Shown piece after piece: positions 31,763 to 39,810 of a DNA stretch of 64,000 nt. The DNA is from Acidobacteriota bacterium. Lineage in GTDB: Bacteria; Acidobacteriota; Terriglobia; Acidiferrales; UBA7541. Position numbers and translations under genes: made by a program. The DNA lies in NCBI GenBank assembly GCA_021788095.1, contig JAJYLB010000012.1, positions 1 to 64,000 on the forward strand, read 5' to 3'. The number at the start of each line of letters is the position of its first letter. The stretch's first letter is position 1. The notes beneath the pieces were generated by a model. The model had not been told where the DNA came from and made no database searches. It was given only the letters and a program-made list of their open reading frames with translations.

Positions 31763-33238
31763 ATGGTGACACTCACGATCAACGGGCTCTACAAGCGGCT
31801 GGCACGGCTCGGTATTTTGGGCTTGCTCGTTGCCTTTGGATTGAGTTTGGCGAGTTGCGGAAGCGGCTCGAACTCCTCTTCGGGAATGGGATCGGCGCTG
31901 GTCACTATGAGCGATCCGCCCTCGAACGGGACCTTCGGCGACGTCTGGGTCACGGTGGACGACGTGAGCGCCAGCATCAGCGGCACCTCCGATAGCGGCT
32001 GGGTCAGCCTGGTTTCCAACCTCAGCGACACCAGCGGCGCGATCAAGGCGGTTCAACTCGACTTGATGCATCTCCCCGCGAACGGGCAATGCCTGCTCGC
32101 CCAACTCGGGTCGACTTCCAGCCTTCCCGCCGGGGATTACCAGCAGATTCGGCTGAAGCTCGTGGCCAACAACGCCACCGGCGTCACCCTCCTCTCCCCG
32201 AGCAACGAGAGCACCACGAACCAGTGCGCCAGCGTCAACGCGTGGAATTGCGTGCTGCCCAACGGCGGCTCGCTCACCGCCTTGAACCTGGATAGCCAGG
32301 CGGAGACGGGCGAAAAGATTCCTCCGGGCCAGATCATGGGCGGGCCGATCCACGTGGCCGCCGGCACGAGCGTGGACATCAACATCGATTTCACTGGCGA
32401 CGGATCGATCGTCGAAGAGGGCACCGGCGAATACCGACTGCATCCGGTCCTCCTGGCCTACCAGGTTAGCCAGAACCTGACCGGGATTAGCGGCCAAGTG
32501 GTGGCGGGGACGGTCTCCGGCGCCACGGTGACCAATGGCGCGGGGATTTCCGGAGCCAACGTCGCGCTTGAGATGATCGGTGGCAATCCGACGGACGGGT
32601 CAAGCAGCGTCGACCGGATCGGCAACTACCTCCGGGCGGCCGACTCGAACGGCAATTTCGATTTCTGCCCGCTGCCCACGGGCCCCTTCGATGTCGTTGC
32701 CGATGCCGGCGCCGGCGGAGCCACATCCGGCGTTTACAACGCGACCATCGTGACTGGCGTTCCCAATGGAACGCAATTGACGGTACCGATCCTGCCCGAG
32801 ACCGGGGGTCCGGCGACGATCGTCAACAACGCCGGCAGCACTCTGGCTACCAACTCCACCGGCGCAACCTCGATCAACGCCAACCTCTACGCGTTGCAGA
32901 CGGCCACCAGCACGCTCGAGTTCGCCGTGCCTCTGCTCTCGGGCTCGGCGCCCTCGATCGCCATGATCTCGGTTCCGTGCACTGCGGGCAACTGCACGGC
33001 CAACTACTCGCTGGTCGTGCCGACGAGCAATCCCCTGGTCGGCGCGTACGCGGTGAGCGGGATCACGTGGACTCTGCCGTCCACGACCGCTACGCCGGCG
33101 TACAAAGTCGAGGCGACCTGCACCGGCAGCTCGAGTCCCCCGCCGCTGGCCGAATTCAGCACCTCGCAGACGGTGACCCCGGCGGCCACCACGACTCTGC
33201 CCAGCGGCCAGCCGCCGACGTTGAGCGGCTGCCAGTAA
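31763..33238 (+). CDS. DUF4382 lipoprotein
   Basis: 491 aa from ATG 31763, AGGAG seven nt upstream. The signal peptide ends in a lipobox LASC (Cys31), so it is lipid-anchored. Residues 45-200 match the DUF4382 domain: GSALVTMSDPPSNGTFGDVWVTVDDVSAS, VQLDLMHLPANGQ, LPAGDYQQIRLKLVANN, IPPGQIMGGPIHVAAGTSVDINIDFTGDGSIV. Residues 235-330 look like a carboxypeptidase-regulatory beta-sandwich (ISGQVVAGTVSGATVTNGAGISGANVALEM), and the C-terminal part is Thr/Ser/Ala-rich with two close Cys. Role unknown; such proteins are abundant envelope lipoproteins in acidobacteria and bacteroidetes. Confidence 0.85.
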   Translation: MVTLTINGLYKRLARLGILGLLVAFGLSLASCGSGSNSSSGMGSALVTMSDPPSNGTFGDVWVTVDDVSASISGTSDSGWVSLVSNLSDTSGAIKAVQLDLMHLPANGQCLLAQLGSTSSLPAGDYQQIRLKLVANNATGVTLLSPSNESTTNQCASVNAWNCVLPNGGSLTALNLDSQAETGEKIPPGQIMGGPIHVAAGTSVDINIDFTGDGSIVEEGTGEYRLHPVLLAYQVSQNLTGISGQVVAGTVSGATVTNGAGISGANVALEMIGGNPTDGSSSVDRIGNYLRAADSNGNFDFCPLPTGPFDVVADAGAGGATSGVYNATIVTGVPNGTQLTVPILPETGGPATIVNNAGSTLATNSTGATSINANLYALQTATSTLEFAVPLLSGSAPSIAMISVPCTAGNCTANYSLVVPTSNPLVGAYAVSGITWTLPSTTATPAYKVEATCTGSSSPPPLAEFSTSQTVTPAATTTLPSGQPPTLSGCQ

Positions 33239-33260
33239 CCAAGTCCCCGAGCGGGCGGCC

Positions 33261-33431
33261 GGCAAGGTTTAGACGTGGCGCTGCGGCCTTTAGCGCAGCA
33301 TTGGGCCGCAGCGCCGACATTGTGCCATTCGCCTTCCGGTGGTTTTCACCGAAGCCAGCGGCCCGTTTTCGGTGCGGCCTCTGCTGGCCGTGGCAAGATT
33401 TAAACGTAGCGCTGCGGTCTTTAGCGCAGCA
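33261..33431 (+). repeat. two 40-bp direct repeats with GCTGCG..CGCAGC hairpin
   Basis: 33261-33300 and 33392-33431 share 36 of 40 bases (GGCAAG(A/G)TTTA(A/G)ACGT...). Each ends with the hairpin GCTGCGG(C/T)CTTTAGCGCAGC. Between them lies a GGTGGTTTTCACC palindrome (33342-33352 region). They sit between convergent genes. Confidence 0.75.
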
Positions 33432-33451
33432 GGTGCCGTGGCTCGTGCCGC

Positions 33452-34582
33452 CTAGTCCGGTTCCTGCGTGACGATATGGATATCGACGGCGGGGGCGCCC
33501 TCGAGCAGCCGGTTGAGCGCCCGCAGATACTGCAATTTGCGGAACCCATCGACTGCCGACCGCCCGAAAATCACTTGGGTGACGTGCTTTTCGCGGGCGA
33601 AGGCCGCAACGGCCGTGGCCACGTCCTTGCCTTTCAACCGAACGGCCGTGGCGCCCAGGCTCTCGGCGAATTGCAAGTTGGCGTCGCGGGTCTTTTGGTC
33701 TGCCTCGCTCCAGTCCCCGCCCGCGTCCACGTGGACGGCGTAGAGTTCGGCTTCCATGCGCCGGGCCATGCGCGCGGCGCGCGCGATGAGGTATTGGCCC
33801 TTGGGACTCTCGCCCACGCACACCACGATGCGCTCCCGCACCGGCCAGGTCGTCTGGATATCCTTTTGCTCCATGTAGGATTCCAGGTTCTGGTCCACCT
33901 GTTCGGCCACCTGACGCAACGCCAGTTCCCGCAGGGCGATCAGGTTGCCGCGCCGGAAAAAGTTGCGCAGGGCCTGTTCGGCGCGCTCGGAGCCGTAGAT
34001 ATCGCCTCGGCGCATCCGGTTCTGCAAGGCTTCCGGCGTGAGATCGATCATCACGGCTTCGTCGGCGCTTTGCACCACCCAATCGGGCACGGTTTCCCGC
34101 ACGTGAATGCCGGTGATGGTGCGGACGGTTGGGGCGATACTCTCGAGGTGCTGGATGTTGACGGTCGAGAGGACGTCGCTGCCGGCGGCGAGCAGTTCCA
34201 GGACGTCCTCGTATCGCTTCCGGTGTTTGCTGCCGGGGATGTTCGTGTGGGCAAGCTCGTCCACGAGAACGACGCGGCCGTTGCGCGCCAGCAGCGCATC
34301 GATGTCCATCTCTTCGAACTCCGTGCCCTTGTATTCCAGCTTGCGCCGGGGCACGGCTTCGAGTTGGGCGGCAAGTTCCGCGATGGCCTTCCGGCCGTGC
34401 GTTTCCACCACGCCGATAACGACGTCTTCGCCGCGGCTATGGCGCCGAATGGCTTCGCTCAGCATCGTGTAGGTTTTCCCCACACCCGGCGCGTAGCCCA
34501 GGAAAAGCTTCAGCGCCCCGCGCGTCCTTTTCGGCGGCGAGATTACCTCGAGCCATTGTTCGGGGGTCTTTCGCGCGGTCAT
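33452..34582 (-). CDS. kdpD: KdpD N-terminal sensor domain plus USP domain, stand-alone
   Basis: 376 aa. Residues 20-235 are the KdpD cytoplasmic sensor domain: Walker A GYAPGVGKTYTML, VETHGRK, EFEEMDIDALLAR, Walker B VVLVDELAHTNIPGSKHRKRYEDV, STVNIQHLES, and RRGNLIALRELALRQVAEQVD. Residues 248-372 are a universal-stress-protein domain (RIVVCVGESPKGQYLIARAARMA...). It stops where ordinary KdpD enters its four transmembrane helices; those, with the kinase, are a separate gene at 37473 on the other strand. Together they would sense K+ limitation or ionic strength. Full-length homologues are about 900 aa. Confidence 0.92.
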   Translation of the reverse strand: MTARKTPEQWLEVISPPKRTRGALKLFLGYAPGVGKTYTMLSEAIRRHSRGEDVVIGVVETHGRKAIAELAAQLEAVPRRKLEYKGTEFEEMDIDALLARNGRVVLVDELAHTNIPGSKHRKRYEDVLELLAAGSDVLSTVNIQHLESIAPTVRTITGIHVRETVPDWVVQSADEAVMIDLTPEALQNRMRRGDIYGSERAEQALRNFFRRGNLIALRELALRQVAEQVDQNLESYMEQKDIQTTWPVRERIVVCVGESPKGQYLIARAARMARRMEAELYAVHVDAGGDWSEADQKTRDANLQFAESLGATAVRLKGKDVATAVAAFAREKHVTQVIFGRSAVDGFRKLQYLRALNRLLEGAPAVDIHIVTQEPD

Positions 34583-34610
34583 GGGCTGTTGGAAGGACCT
34601 TTCGAAATCT

Positions 34611-34748
34611 ACTGTCCTGAGTCAGAACTTCGCAACATAGGTTTTCGGGGGTCGGAGCTTCAGCTCCGGCATTAAGGCACGCCAAATCAAGGGGCTTCAG
34701 CCCCTGAAGCCGGGCGACGTTTACATAGAACTTGCAACTCGGGGCACT
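34611..34748 (+). repeat. dispersed hairpin element, copy E
   Basis: ACTGTCCTGAGTCAGAACTT ... AACTTGCAACTCGGGGCACT. Core hairpins CGGAGCTTCAGCTCCG and GGGGCTTCAGCCCC intact. Very close in sequence to copy F, 98 nt further on. Confidence 0.8.
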
Positions 34749-34845
34749 ACGCTAGAATAGGCCAACGGGATGCGTCTTCGCTAGTGGCGTGCCTCGCTTC
34801 CCGATCGCGGCGGGCACGGCCGCGGGGAGAGCCCTCTCCGCGTCG

Positions 34846-34982
34846 AGTGTCCTGAGTCAGAATTTCGCGACATAGGTTTTCGGGGGTCGGAGCTTCAGCT
34901 CCGACATTAAGGCACGCCAAATCAAGGGGCTTCAGCCCCTGAAACCGGGCGACGTTTACATGGAATTTGCCACTCGGGACTC
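34846..34982 (+). repeat. dispersed hairpin element, copy F
   Basis: AGTGTCCTGAGTCAGAATTT ... AATTTGCCACTCGGGACTCT. Same orientation as copy E, differing at a few positions, including TTTCGCGACAT for TTCGCAACAT. Confidence 0.8.
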
Positions 34983-35107
34983 TCGGGGTGTCGAGTTGCG
35001 TAGGGAGTGCGAATCCTCCACTCCCGAGAGCCCTGTGCCCGTCGGGAGGTGACCGATCGGCTGCGGCGCCCTCTTTGGGTTTTCCCGCCAGGCGGGCGCC
35101 AGAACCT

Positions 35108-35136
35108 TTGACAATCACGGTCCTGCATTTTATCGT
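35108..35136 (+). promoter_or_regulatory. promoter of the APC-USP permease gene
   Basis: Consensus TTGACA (35108-35113), 17-nt spacer, TATCGT (35131-35136). The start would be near 35143, leaving a leader of about 14 nt before GTG 35157 with no Shine-Dalgarno. Confidence 0.6.
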
Positions 35137-35156
35137 CTTCCTGGTTTGGTCGATCC

Positions 35157-37439
35157 GTGGACTCCGGTACACCTGCTTTCGGCTCCCGACCCCCGCGCCT
35201 GAGGTCGCCCGCCCGCGTCTTAGTGGCGACGACGGCGATGCTGTCGTTCATCTCCTACTGGCGCGCAGCGGCGGTAGTGCTCAACGATCTGGGCTCTTCC
35301 GCTTTCTACGCGGGAGCCATTGCCGAGCAGGCGATCGGCAGGTCGGCTCCCTGGTTCATCTTGGCCATCATGTGCCTCGCCTACGCGGTGGCGACGCTCT
35401 ACGTCGAAAGCTGCAGCATGTTCGTTCGTGGCGGCGTCTACCGCGTGGTCAAGGAAGCGATGGGCACGACGCTCGCGAAGTTCTCGGTCTCCGCCCTGAT
35501 GTTCGACTACATCCTCACCGGGCCGATCAGCGGCGTTTCCGCCGGGCTCTACCTCGTGGGCCTCCTGAATGAGCTCCTGCACTATTCGCACTCCGGCCTC
35601 GTTCTTCCCACCAATCTCAGCGCGGCCGCTTTCGCCATTTTGGTGACGCTCTATTTCTGGTGGGAGAACATCAAGGGCATCACGGAATCGAGCGAGAAGG
35701 CTTTGCGCATCATGCAGATCACCACCGTGATGGTGGTGATCATGCTGGCCTGGGCCGCGTACACCCTCTACGTTCGCGGCGCTCACCTCCCGCCCTTGCC
35801 CTCGCTCGCCAACCTTCGCTATTCGCCCGACGCGCTCGGGTGGCTGCGCCATTCCCGCTTGCCCTACACCATCGGCTTCGTTGGCATCCTGATCGGCCTG
35901 GGTCATTCCGTCCTGGCCATGAGTGGGGAGGAGACGCTGGCGCAGGTGTATCGCGAAATCGAGCATCCCAAGCTCGAAAACCTCAAAAAGAGCGCCCTCA
36001 TCATTTTCCTCTACAGCCTGATCTTCACCGCCGGCGTGGCTTTCCTCGCCGTGATGATCATTCCCGACAAGGCCCGGCCGCAGTACTTCGACAACCTCAT
36101 CAGCGGTCTGGCCATGAACTTCGTCGGGCCCTACGCGCTGCGGCTGGCCTTTCAGGTGCTCGTGGTCGTTGTTGGCGTGCTGATGCTGGCGGGGGCCGTC
36201 AATACGGCGATCGTAGGCTCGAACGGCGTGCTCAACCGCGTTTCCGAGGACGGGATCCTCTCCGACTGGTTTCGGCAGCCGCACAAGCGTTTCGGTACTT
36301 CCTATCGCATCTTGAATCTCGTCGCCGGGCTTCAAATCCTCACGATCGTCCTGAGCCGCGGGAACATCTTCCTCCTGGGCGAGGCCTACGCCTTCGGCGT
36401 GATGTGGAGTTTCGCCATGAAGGGCTTGGCCGTGGTCGTCTTGCGGTTTACCGAGCCCGGCCCGCGCGGCTACCGCGTCCCGCTCAACTTTCGCATCGGC
36501 AAACTGGAAGTTCCCATGGGGCTCGGGCTGATCACACTGACCCTCTTCGCGCTGTGCGGAATCAATCTCTTCACGAAGGAAGTCGCCACGATTTCCGGTG
36601 TCGCCTTCACAGTCTTTCTCTTTGGGGCCTTCACCGTGTCGGAAAGAATAGCGAAGAAACGCGGGGAAGCTCATGGGGAATTGGACCAGTTCAACCTGGC
36701 CCAGGGAACCAAACTCACCCCCCAGTCCGTCGGCGCGCGGCCGGGGAACATCTTGGTGCCGATCAGCACGTATTACAACCTGCGCCATCTCGGCGCGGTT
36801 CTCGACCGCGTGAAACCGGCACGGCGAGACGTCGTGGTCCTGCACGTGCGTTTCTTGTATCGCGGCGGGTCGGGCGAGCATGACCTCTCTACCGATCAGC
36901 TGTTTACGACGATCGAACAGCACCTCTTCACCAAGGCGCTCGAAGTCGCCGAGAAGAAAGGGAAGCCCATCCATCTGGCGATGGTGGCGTCCAACGACCC
37001 CTACGACGCGATTCTGCGGACCGCCCAAGACCTCGAATCCGCCGTCATCGTTGTCGGGCATTCGGCGAGGACGACGATCGCCGAGCAGGCACGCACGCTC
37101 GGCAATGCTTGGGAGCGTTTGCCGGAACCCAGACCGCACCTGCGGCTTGAAATCTACAAGCGCAGCGGAGAGGAGGAGATTATCTACCTGGGGCCGCACG
37201 CCCCGCGGCTGACGGAGAAGGAAGTGAACCTGCTCCACGAAATCTGGCTGCGGCTGAGCGCCGAGGTGGCTCCGGAGGAATTGCACCATCACGATATCGT
37301 TCATTTCGCTTTGGATGAGTTGCGCCGCGAAATGACCGCCGAAGGGCCTAACGGGGTGCTGGAGCGGCTTAGAAAGCACCTGGAGGAAATCCGCTCGCGG
37401 CGTGCTGGCGCTCCCCAAAGCGAGAAACCGCCCGAATAG
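35157..37439 (+). CDS. APC-superfamily permease with C-terminal USP-like domain, candidate K+ transporter
   Basis: 760 aa from GTG 35157. Residues 20-515 hold about 12 TM segments of the APC fold: SFISYWRAAAVVLNDLGSSAFYAGAIAEQAIG, VESCSMFVRGGVYRVVKEAMG, GFVGILIGLGHSVLAMSGEETLAQVYREI, FQVLVVVVGVLMLAGAVNTAIVGSNGVLNRVSEDG. Residues 535-690 resemble a USP fold (GNILVPISTYYNLRHLGAVLDRVK, VVVLHVRFL, DLESAVIVVGHSARTTIAEQ). A C-terminal tail follows. APC core plus USP domain is the plan of KimA, a K+/H+ symporter. Placement between two kdpD parts supports potassium transport, but amino-acid transport cannot be excluded. Confidence 0.75.
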   Translation: MDSGTPAFGSRPPRLRSPARVLVATTAMLSFISYWRAAAVVLNDLGSSAFYAGAIAEQAIGRSAPWFILAIMCLAYAVATLYVESCSMFVRGGVYRVVKEAMGTTLAKFSVSALMFDYILTGPISGVSAGLYLVGLLNELLHYSHSGLVLPTNLSAAAFAILVTLYFWWENIKGITESSEKALRIMQITTVMVVIMLAWAAYTLYVRGAHLPPLPSLANLRYSPDALGWLRHSRLPYTIGFVGILIGLGHSVLAMSGEETLAQVYREIEHPKLENLKKSALIIFLYSLIFTAGVAFLAVMIIPDKARPQYFDNLISGLAMNFVGPYALRLAFQVLVVVVGVLMLAGAVNTAIVGSNGVLNRVSEDGILSDWFRQPHKRFGTSYRILNLVAGLQILTIVLSRGNIFLLGEAYAFGVMWSFAMKGLAVVVLRFTEPGPRGYRVPLNFRIGKLEVPMGLGLITLTLFALCGINLFTKEVATISGVAFTVFLFGAFTVSERIAKKRGEAHGELDQFNLAQGTKLTPQSVGARPGNILVPISTYYNLRHLGAVLDRVKPARRDVVVLHVRFLYRGGSGEHDLSTDQLFTTIEQHLFTKALEVAEKKGKPIHLAMVASNDPYDAILRTAQDLESAVIVVGHSARTTIAEQARTLGNAWERLPEPRPHLRLEIYKRSGEEEIIYLGPHAPRLTEKEVNLLHEIWLRLSAEVAPEELHHHDIVHFALDELRREMTAEGPNGVLERLRKHLEEIRSRRAGAPQSEKPPE

Positions 37440-37472
37440 CAAGAGCCGTTGAAACGGCACTAGAATAGGCCC

Positions 37473-38933
37473 ATGTGGCGCCTCCTTTCCAGCCGTCTAC
37501 CGCGGTTCGCGTTCGGGCTCGGGCTGGTGGCGGCGATCGCGTTTTTCTTTGCGCGCCTGTTTCACGCCAACACCACCACCGTCGCCCTCACCTTCCTGCT
37601 CGCGATTCTGATCGCCTCCACCGCTTGGGGCATCGCCGTTTCCATCGCCATGTCGGTCGCCGCCGTATTGGCGTACCACTACTTCATCCTCCCGCCCGCG
37701 CACCGGATCTACTTCGCCGATCCCGAGAACTGGACGGCGCTCTTCGCGTTTCTCGTGACGGCCATTATCGGCGGCCATCTCTCCTCGCGGGCGCGGCGCC
37801 AAGCCGAGGAGGCCGATCAGCGCCGGCGCGAAGTCGAGCGGCTCTACGACTTCAGCCAGAAGCTGCTCGCCTCGGGCAACGCCATCGAACTGCTCAACGC
37901 CATTCCTCGCCAGATCGTCGATTCGTTCGAGGTGGGCGCGGCCGCGCTCTTCCTCGCCGAGAAGCAGAAAACCTACCGTTCCGGGCTCGATATCCCCCAG
38001 CTCGACGCCGAACGGCTCAAAGCCGTTGCCGCCCGCGAAGAGATGCAGATCGATCCCGCAGGCAGCCTCTCGTTCGTCCCGGTGCGGATGGGGGTGCGGG
38101 TGGTGGGCAGCCTGGGAATCTCCGGCCGGGTGCCCTCGCGGGAGTCGCTCGACGCGCTGGGCACGCTGATCGCCACCGCGATCGAGCGCGCGCGGGCCAT
38201 CGAGCAGTTGAGCAAAACGGAAGCGGCGCAGGAAGGCGAGCGGCTGAAATCGGCCCTGCTCGATTCCATCACCCACGACATCCGCACGCCGCTCACTTCC
38301 ATCAAGGCTTCCGCCACGAGCTTGCTGGCCGATCCCGCGCCCGATCGCGGGCGTCAGCGCGACTTGCTCGTTGTGATCGACGAGGAAGCCAACCGCCTCA
38401 ACACGCTGGTGGGCGAGGCGGTCGAGATCGCCCGGCTCGAAGCCGGCGAGTTCGAGCTGGAGCTGAAGCCCGAGCCCGTCACCGCGATTGTCGCCGCCGC
38501 GCTCGATCAGACCAAGAGCCTGCTCGGCGAGCGCCCGGTCGATGTCCGGATCCCGCCGGATCTCCCGCCCGTGCGCGCCGATCTCACCCGCGTCCAAAAC
38601 GCCCTGGCGCAACTCGTCATCAACGCGCACGTCTACTCGCCCCCCGGCCGGCCGATCTCGATCAGCGCCGAATCCAGCGGGAATTTCGTGTTGACGTCCT
38701 TGGCCGATCGCGGCCCGGGAATCGAAGACCTCGAGCTCGGCCTGATCTTCGACAAGTTCTACCGGGGCAAGGACCAGCGCTATCGCGTGCAAGGCACGGG
38801 GATGGGCTTGCCCATCGCCAAGGCCATCATCGAGGCGCATGGCGGCACCATCGGCGTGGTCAGCCAGCTCGGACACGGCTCGGTCTTCACCTTCAGCTTG
38901 CCCATCGACCGCAGCCAGGGCCAGCCAGCGTGA
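37473..38933 (+). CDS. kdpD: KdpD-type histidine kinase lacking the N-terminal sensor
   Basis: 486 aa. The N-terminus carries the DUF4118 four-helix membrane domain (RFAFGLGLVAAIAFFFARLF ... GGHLSSRARRQ, about 10-110), then a GAF-like domain (125-245), a HisKA dimerisation helix with the phospho-acceptor His268 in DSITHDIRTPL, and HATPase_c (about 355-480) with ADRGPGIED and GTGMGLPIAKAI. This is exactly the C-terminal half of KdpD. A TAGAAT ends 6 nt before ATG 37473, so it may also have its own near-leaderless start. Stop overlaps kdpE start by 4 nt (GTGA). Confidence 0.9.
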   Translation: MWRLLSSRLPRFAFGLGLVAAIAFFFARLFHANTTTVALTFLLAILIASTAWGIAVSIAMSVAAVLAYHYFILPPAHRIYFADPENWTALFAFLVTAIIGGHLSSRARRQAEEADQRRREVERLYDFSQKLLASGNAIELLNAIPRQIVDSFEVGAAALFLAEKQKTYRSGLDIPQLDAERLKAVAAREEMQIDPAGSLSFVPVRMGVRVVGSLGISGRVPSRESLDALGTLIATAIERARAIEQLSKTEAAQEGERLKSALLDSITHDIRTPLTSIKASATSLLADPAPDRGRQRDLLVVIDEEANRLNTLVGEAVEIARLEAGEFELELKPEPVTAIVAAALDQTKSLLGERPVDVRIPPDLPPVRADLTRVQNALAQLVINAHVYSPPGRPISISAESSGNFVLTSLADRGPGIEDLELGLIFDKFYRGKDQRYRVQGTGMGLPIAKAIIEAHGGTIGVVSQLGHGSVFTFSLPIDRSQGQPA

Positions 38934-39637
38934 GCGAGGCGAAGATCCTCGTCGTCGATGACGAGCCCCAGATACGCCGCGTGCTGCGGGTGGCGCTCTC
39001 GAGCCACGGCTACCTCATGGCCGAAGCCCGCAGCGGCGAAGAAGCGCTCCAGACCCTGCGCGCCGAGCGGCCCGATTTGGTTCTCCTCGACGTGAACCTG
39101 CCCGGTATGGACGGCTTGGCCACCTGCCGCGAGCTCCGCCGGTCCTCCGATGTGGCCATCATCATGCTCACGGTGCGGAACGCCGAGCGGGACAAGGTGG
39201 AAGCGCTCGACGCCGGCGCCGACGACTATGTCGTCAAGCCCTTCGCCATCGAGGAGCTGCTCGCGCGCGTGCGCGCGGCCCTGCGCCGCGCCGCCGCATG
39301 GGAGGCGATCGAGCCGGTGGTCACGGCCGACTTGAACATCGACTTCGAAGCCCGCAAGGTCTCTTCCCGCGGCAAGCCCGTCCGGCTCACACCCAAGGAG
39401 TTCGATCTTCTGCGCCACCTCGTCGCCCATGCGGGCAAGGCCCTCCCCCACCGCCGCCTGCTGCAAGCGGTTTGGGGCCCGGACTACGGCGACGAAGCGG
39501 AGTACCTGCGGGTATTCGTCAACCAGCTACGCAAGAAGATCGAGCCCGACCCTCGCCATCCCCGCTACATCCTCACCGTCCCCTGGGTCGGCTACCGCTT
39601 CGAGCTGCCGCCACCGCCCCATCCCAAGCCCCGCTAG
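38930..39637 (+). CDS. kdpE: KdpE response regulator
   Basis: 235 aa from GTG 38930, coupled to the kinase gene. OmpR/PhoB layout: receiver domain (1-120) with acidic pocket DDE and phospho-acceptor Asp54 in LVLLDVNLPGMDGL, signalling Thr in MLTVRN and Lys in YVVKPF; winged-helix DNA-binding domain (130-228) with LTPKEFDLLRHLVAHAGKALPHRRLLQAVWG and YLRVFVNQLRKKIEPDPRHPRYILTVPWVGYRF, which matches KdpE closely. Activates kdpFABC when phosphorylated; a candidate operator lies at 46177-46220. Confidence 0.94.
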   Translation: MSEAKILVVDDEPQIRRVLRVALSSHGYLMAEARSGEEALQTLRAERPDLVLLDVNLPGMDGLATCRELRRSSDVAIIMLTVRNAERDKVEALDAGADDYVVKPFAIEELLARVRAALRRAAAWEAIEPVVTADLNIDFEARKVSSRGKPVRLTPKEFDLLRHLVAHAGKALPHRRLLQAVWGPDYGDEAEYLRVFVNQLRKKIEPDPRHPRYILTVPWVGYRFELPPPPHPKPR

Positions 39638-39810
39638 AACCTGGGAATCCTCCTGCTCCCCCATTGCCGAGCCTTGGAATCAGGCGGCCGGCGTCTGCCT
39701 TGGCTCGCGCTTATCGAACCGAATTTAAATCGTTCGTAGAGAGCGGCGCCGGGATTCGCGCTTCCCGCGTCTCACGGCCCCGCTCCCGAATCAACTACGC
39801 CTCGGCAAGT

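Larger units (their letters stand above)
34583..35156. other. 574-nt divergent region with two tandem repeat elements
   Basis: Holds elements E (34611-34748) and F (34846-34982) and the promoter at 35108-35136. No coding region is supported. Confidence 0.6.

Noticed and set aside
34611-34982. Two near-identical repeats with a spacer, possible CRISPR
   Set aside because: Repeats are about 137 bp with terminal inverted ends; only two copies; no cas genes.
35220-37460. A long minus-strand frame opposite the APC permease
   Set aside because: The plus strand has TM helices and APC/USP motifs; the minus frame is His/Glu/Arg-rich shadow.
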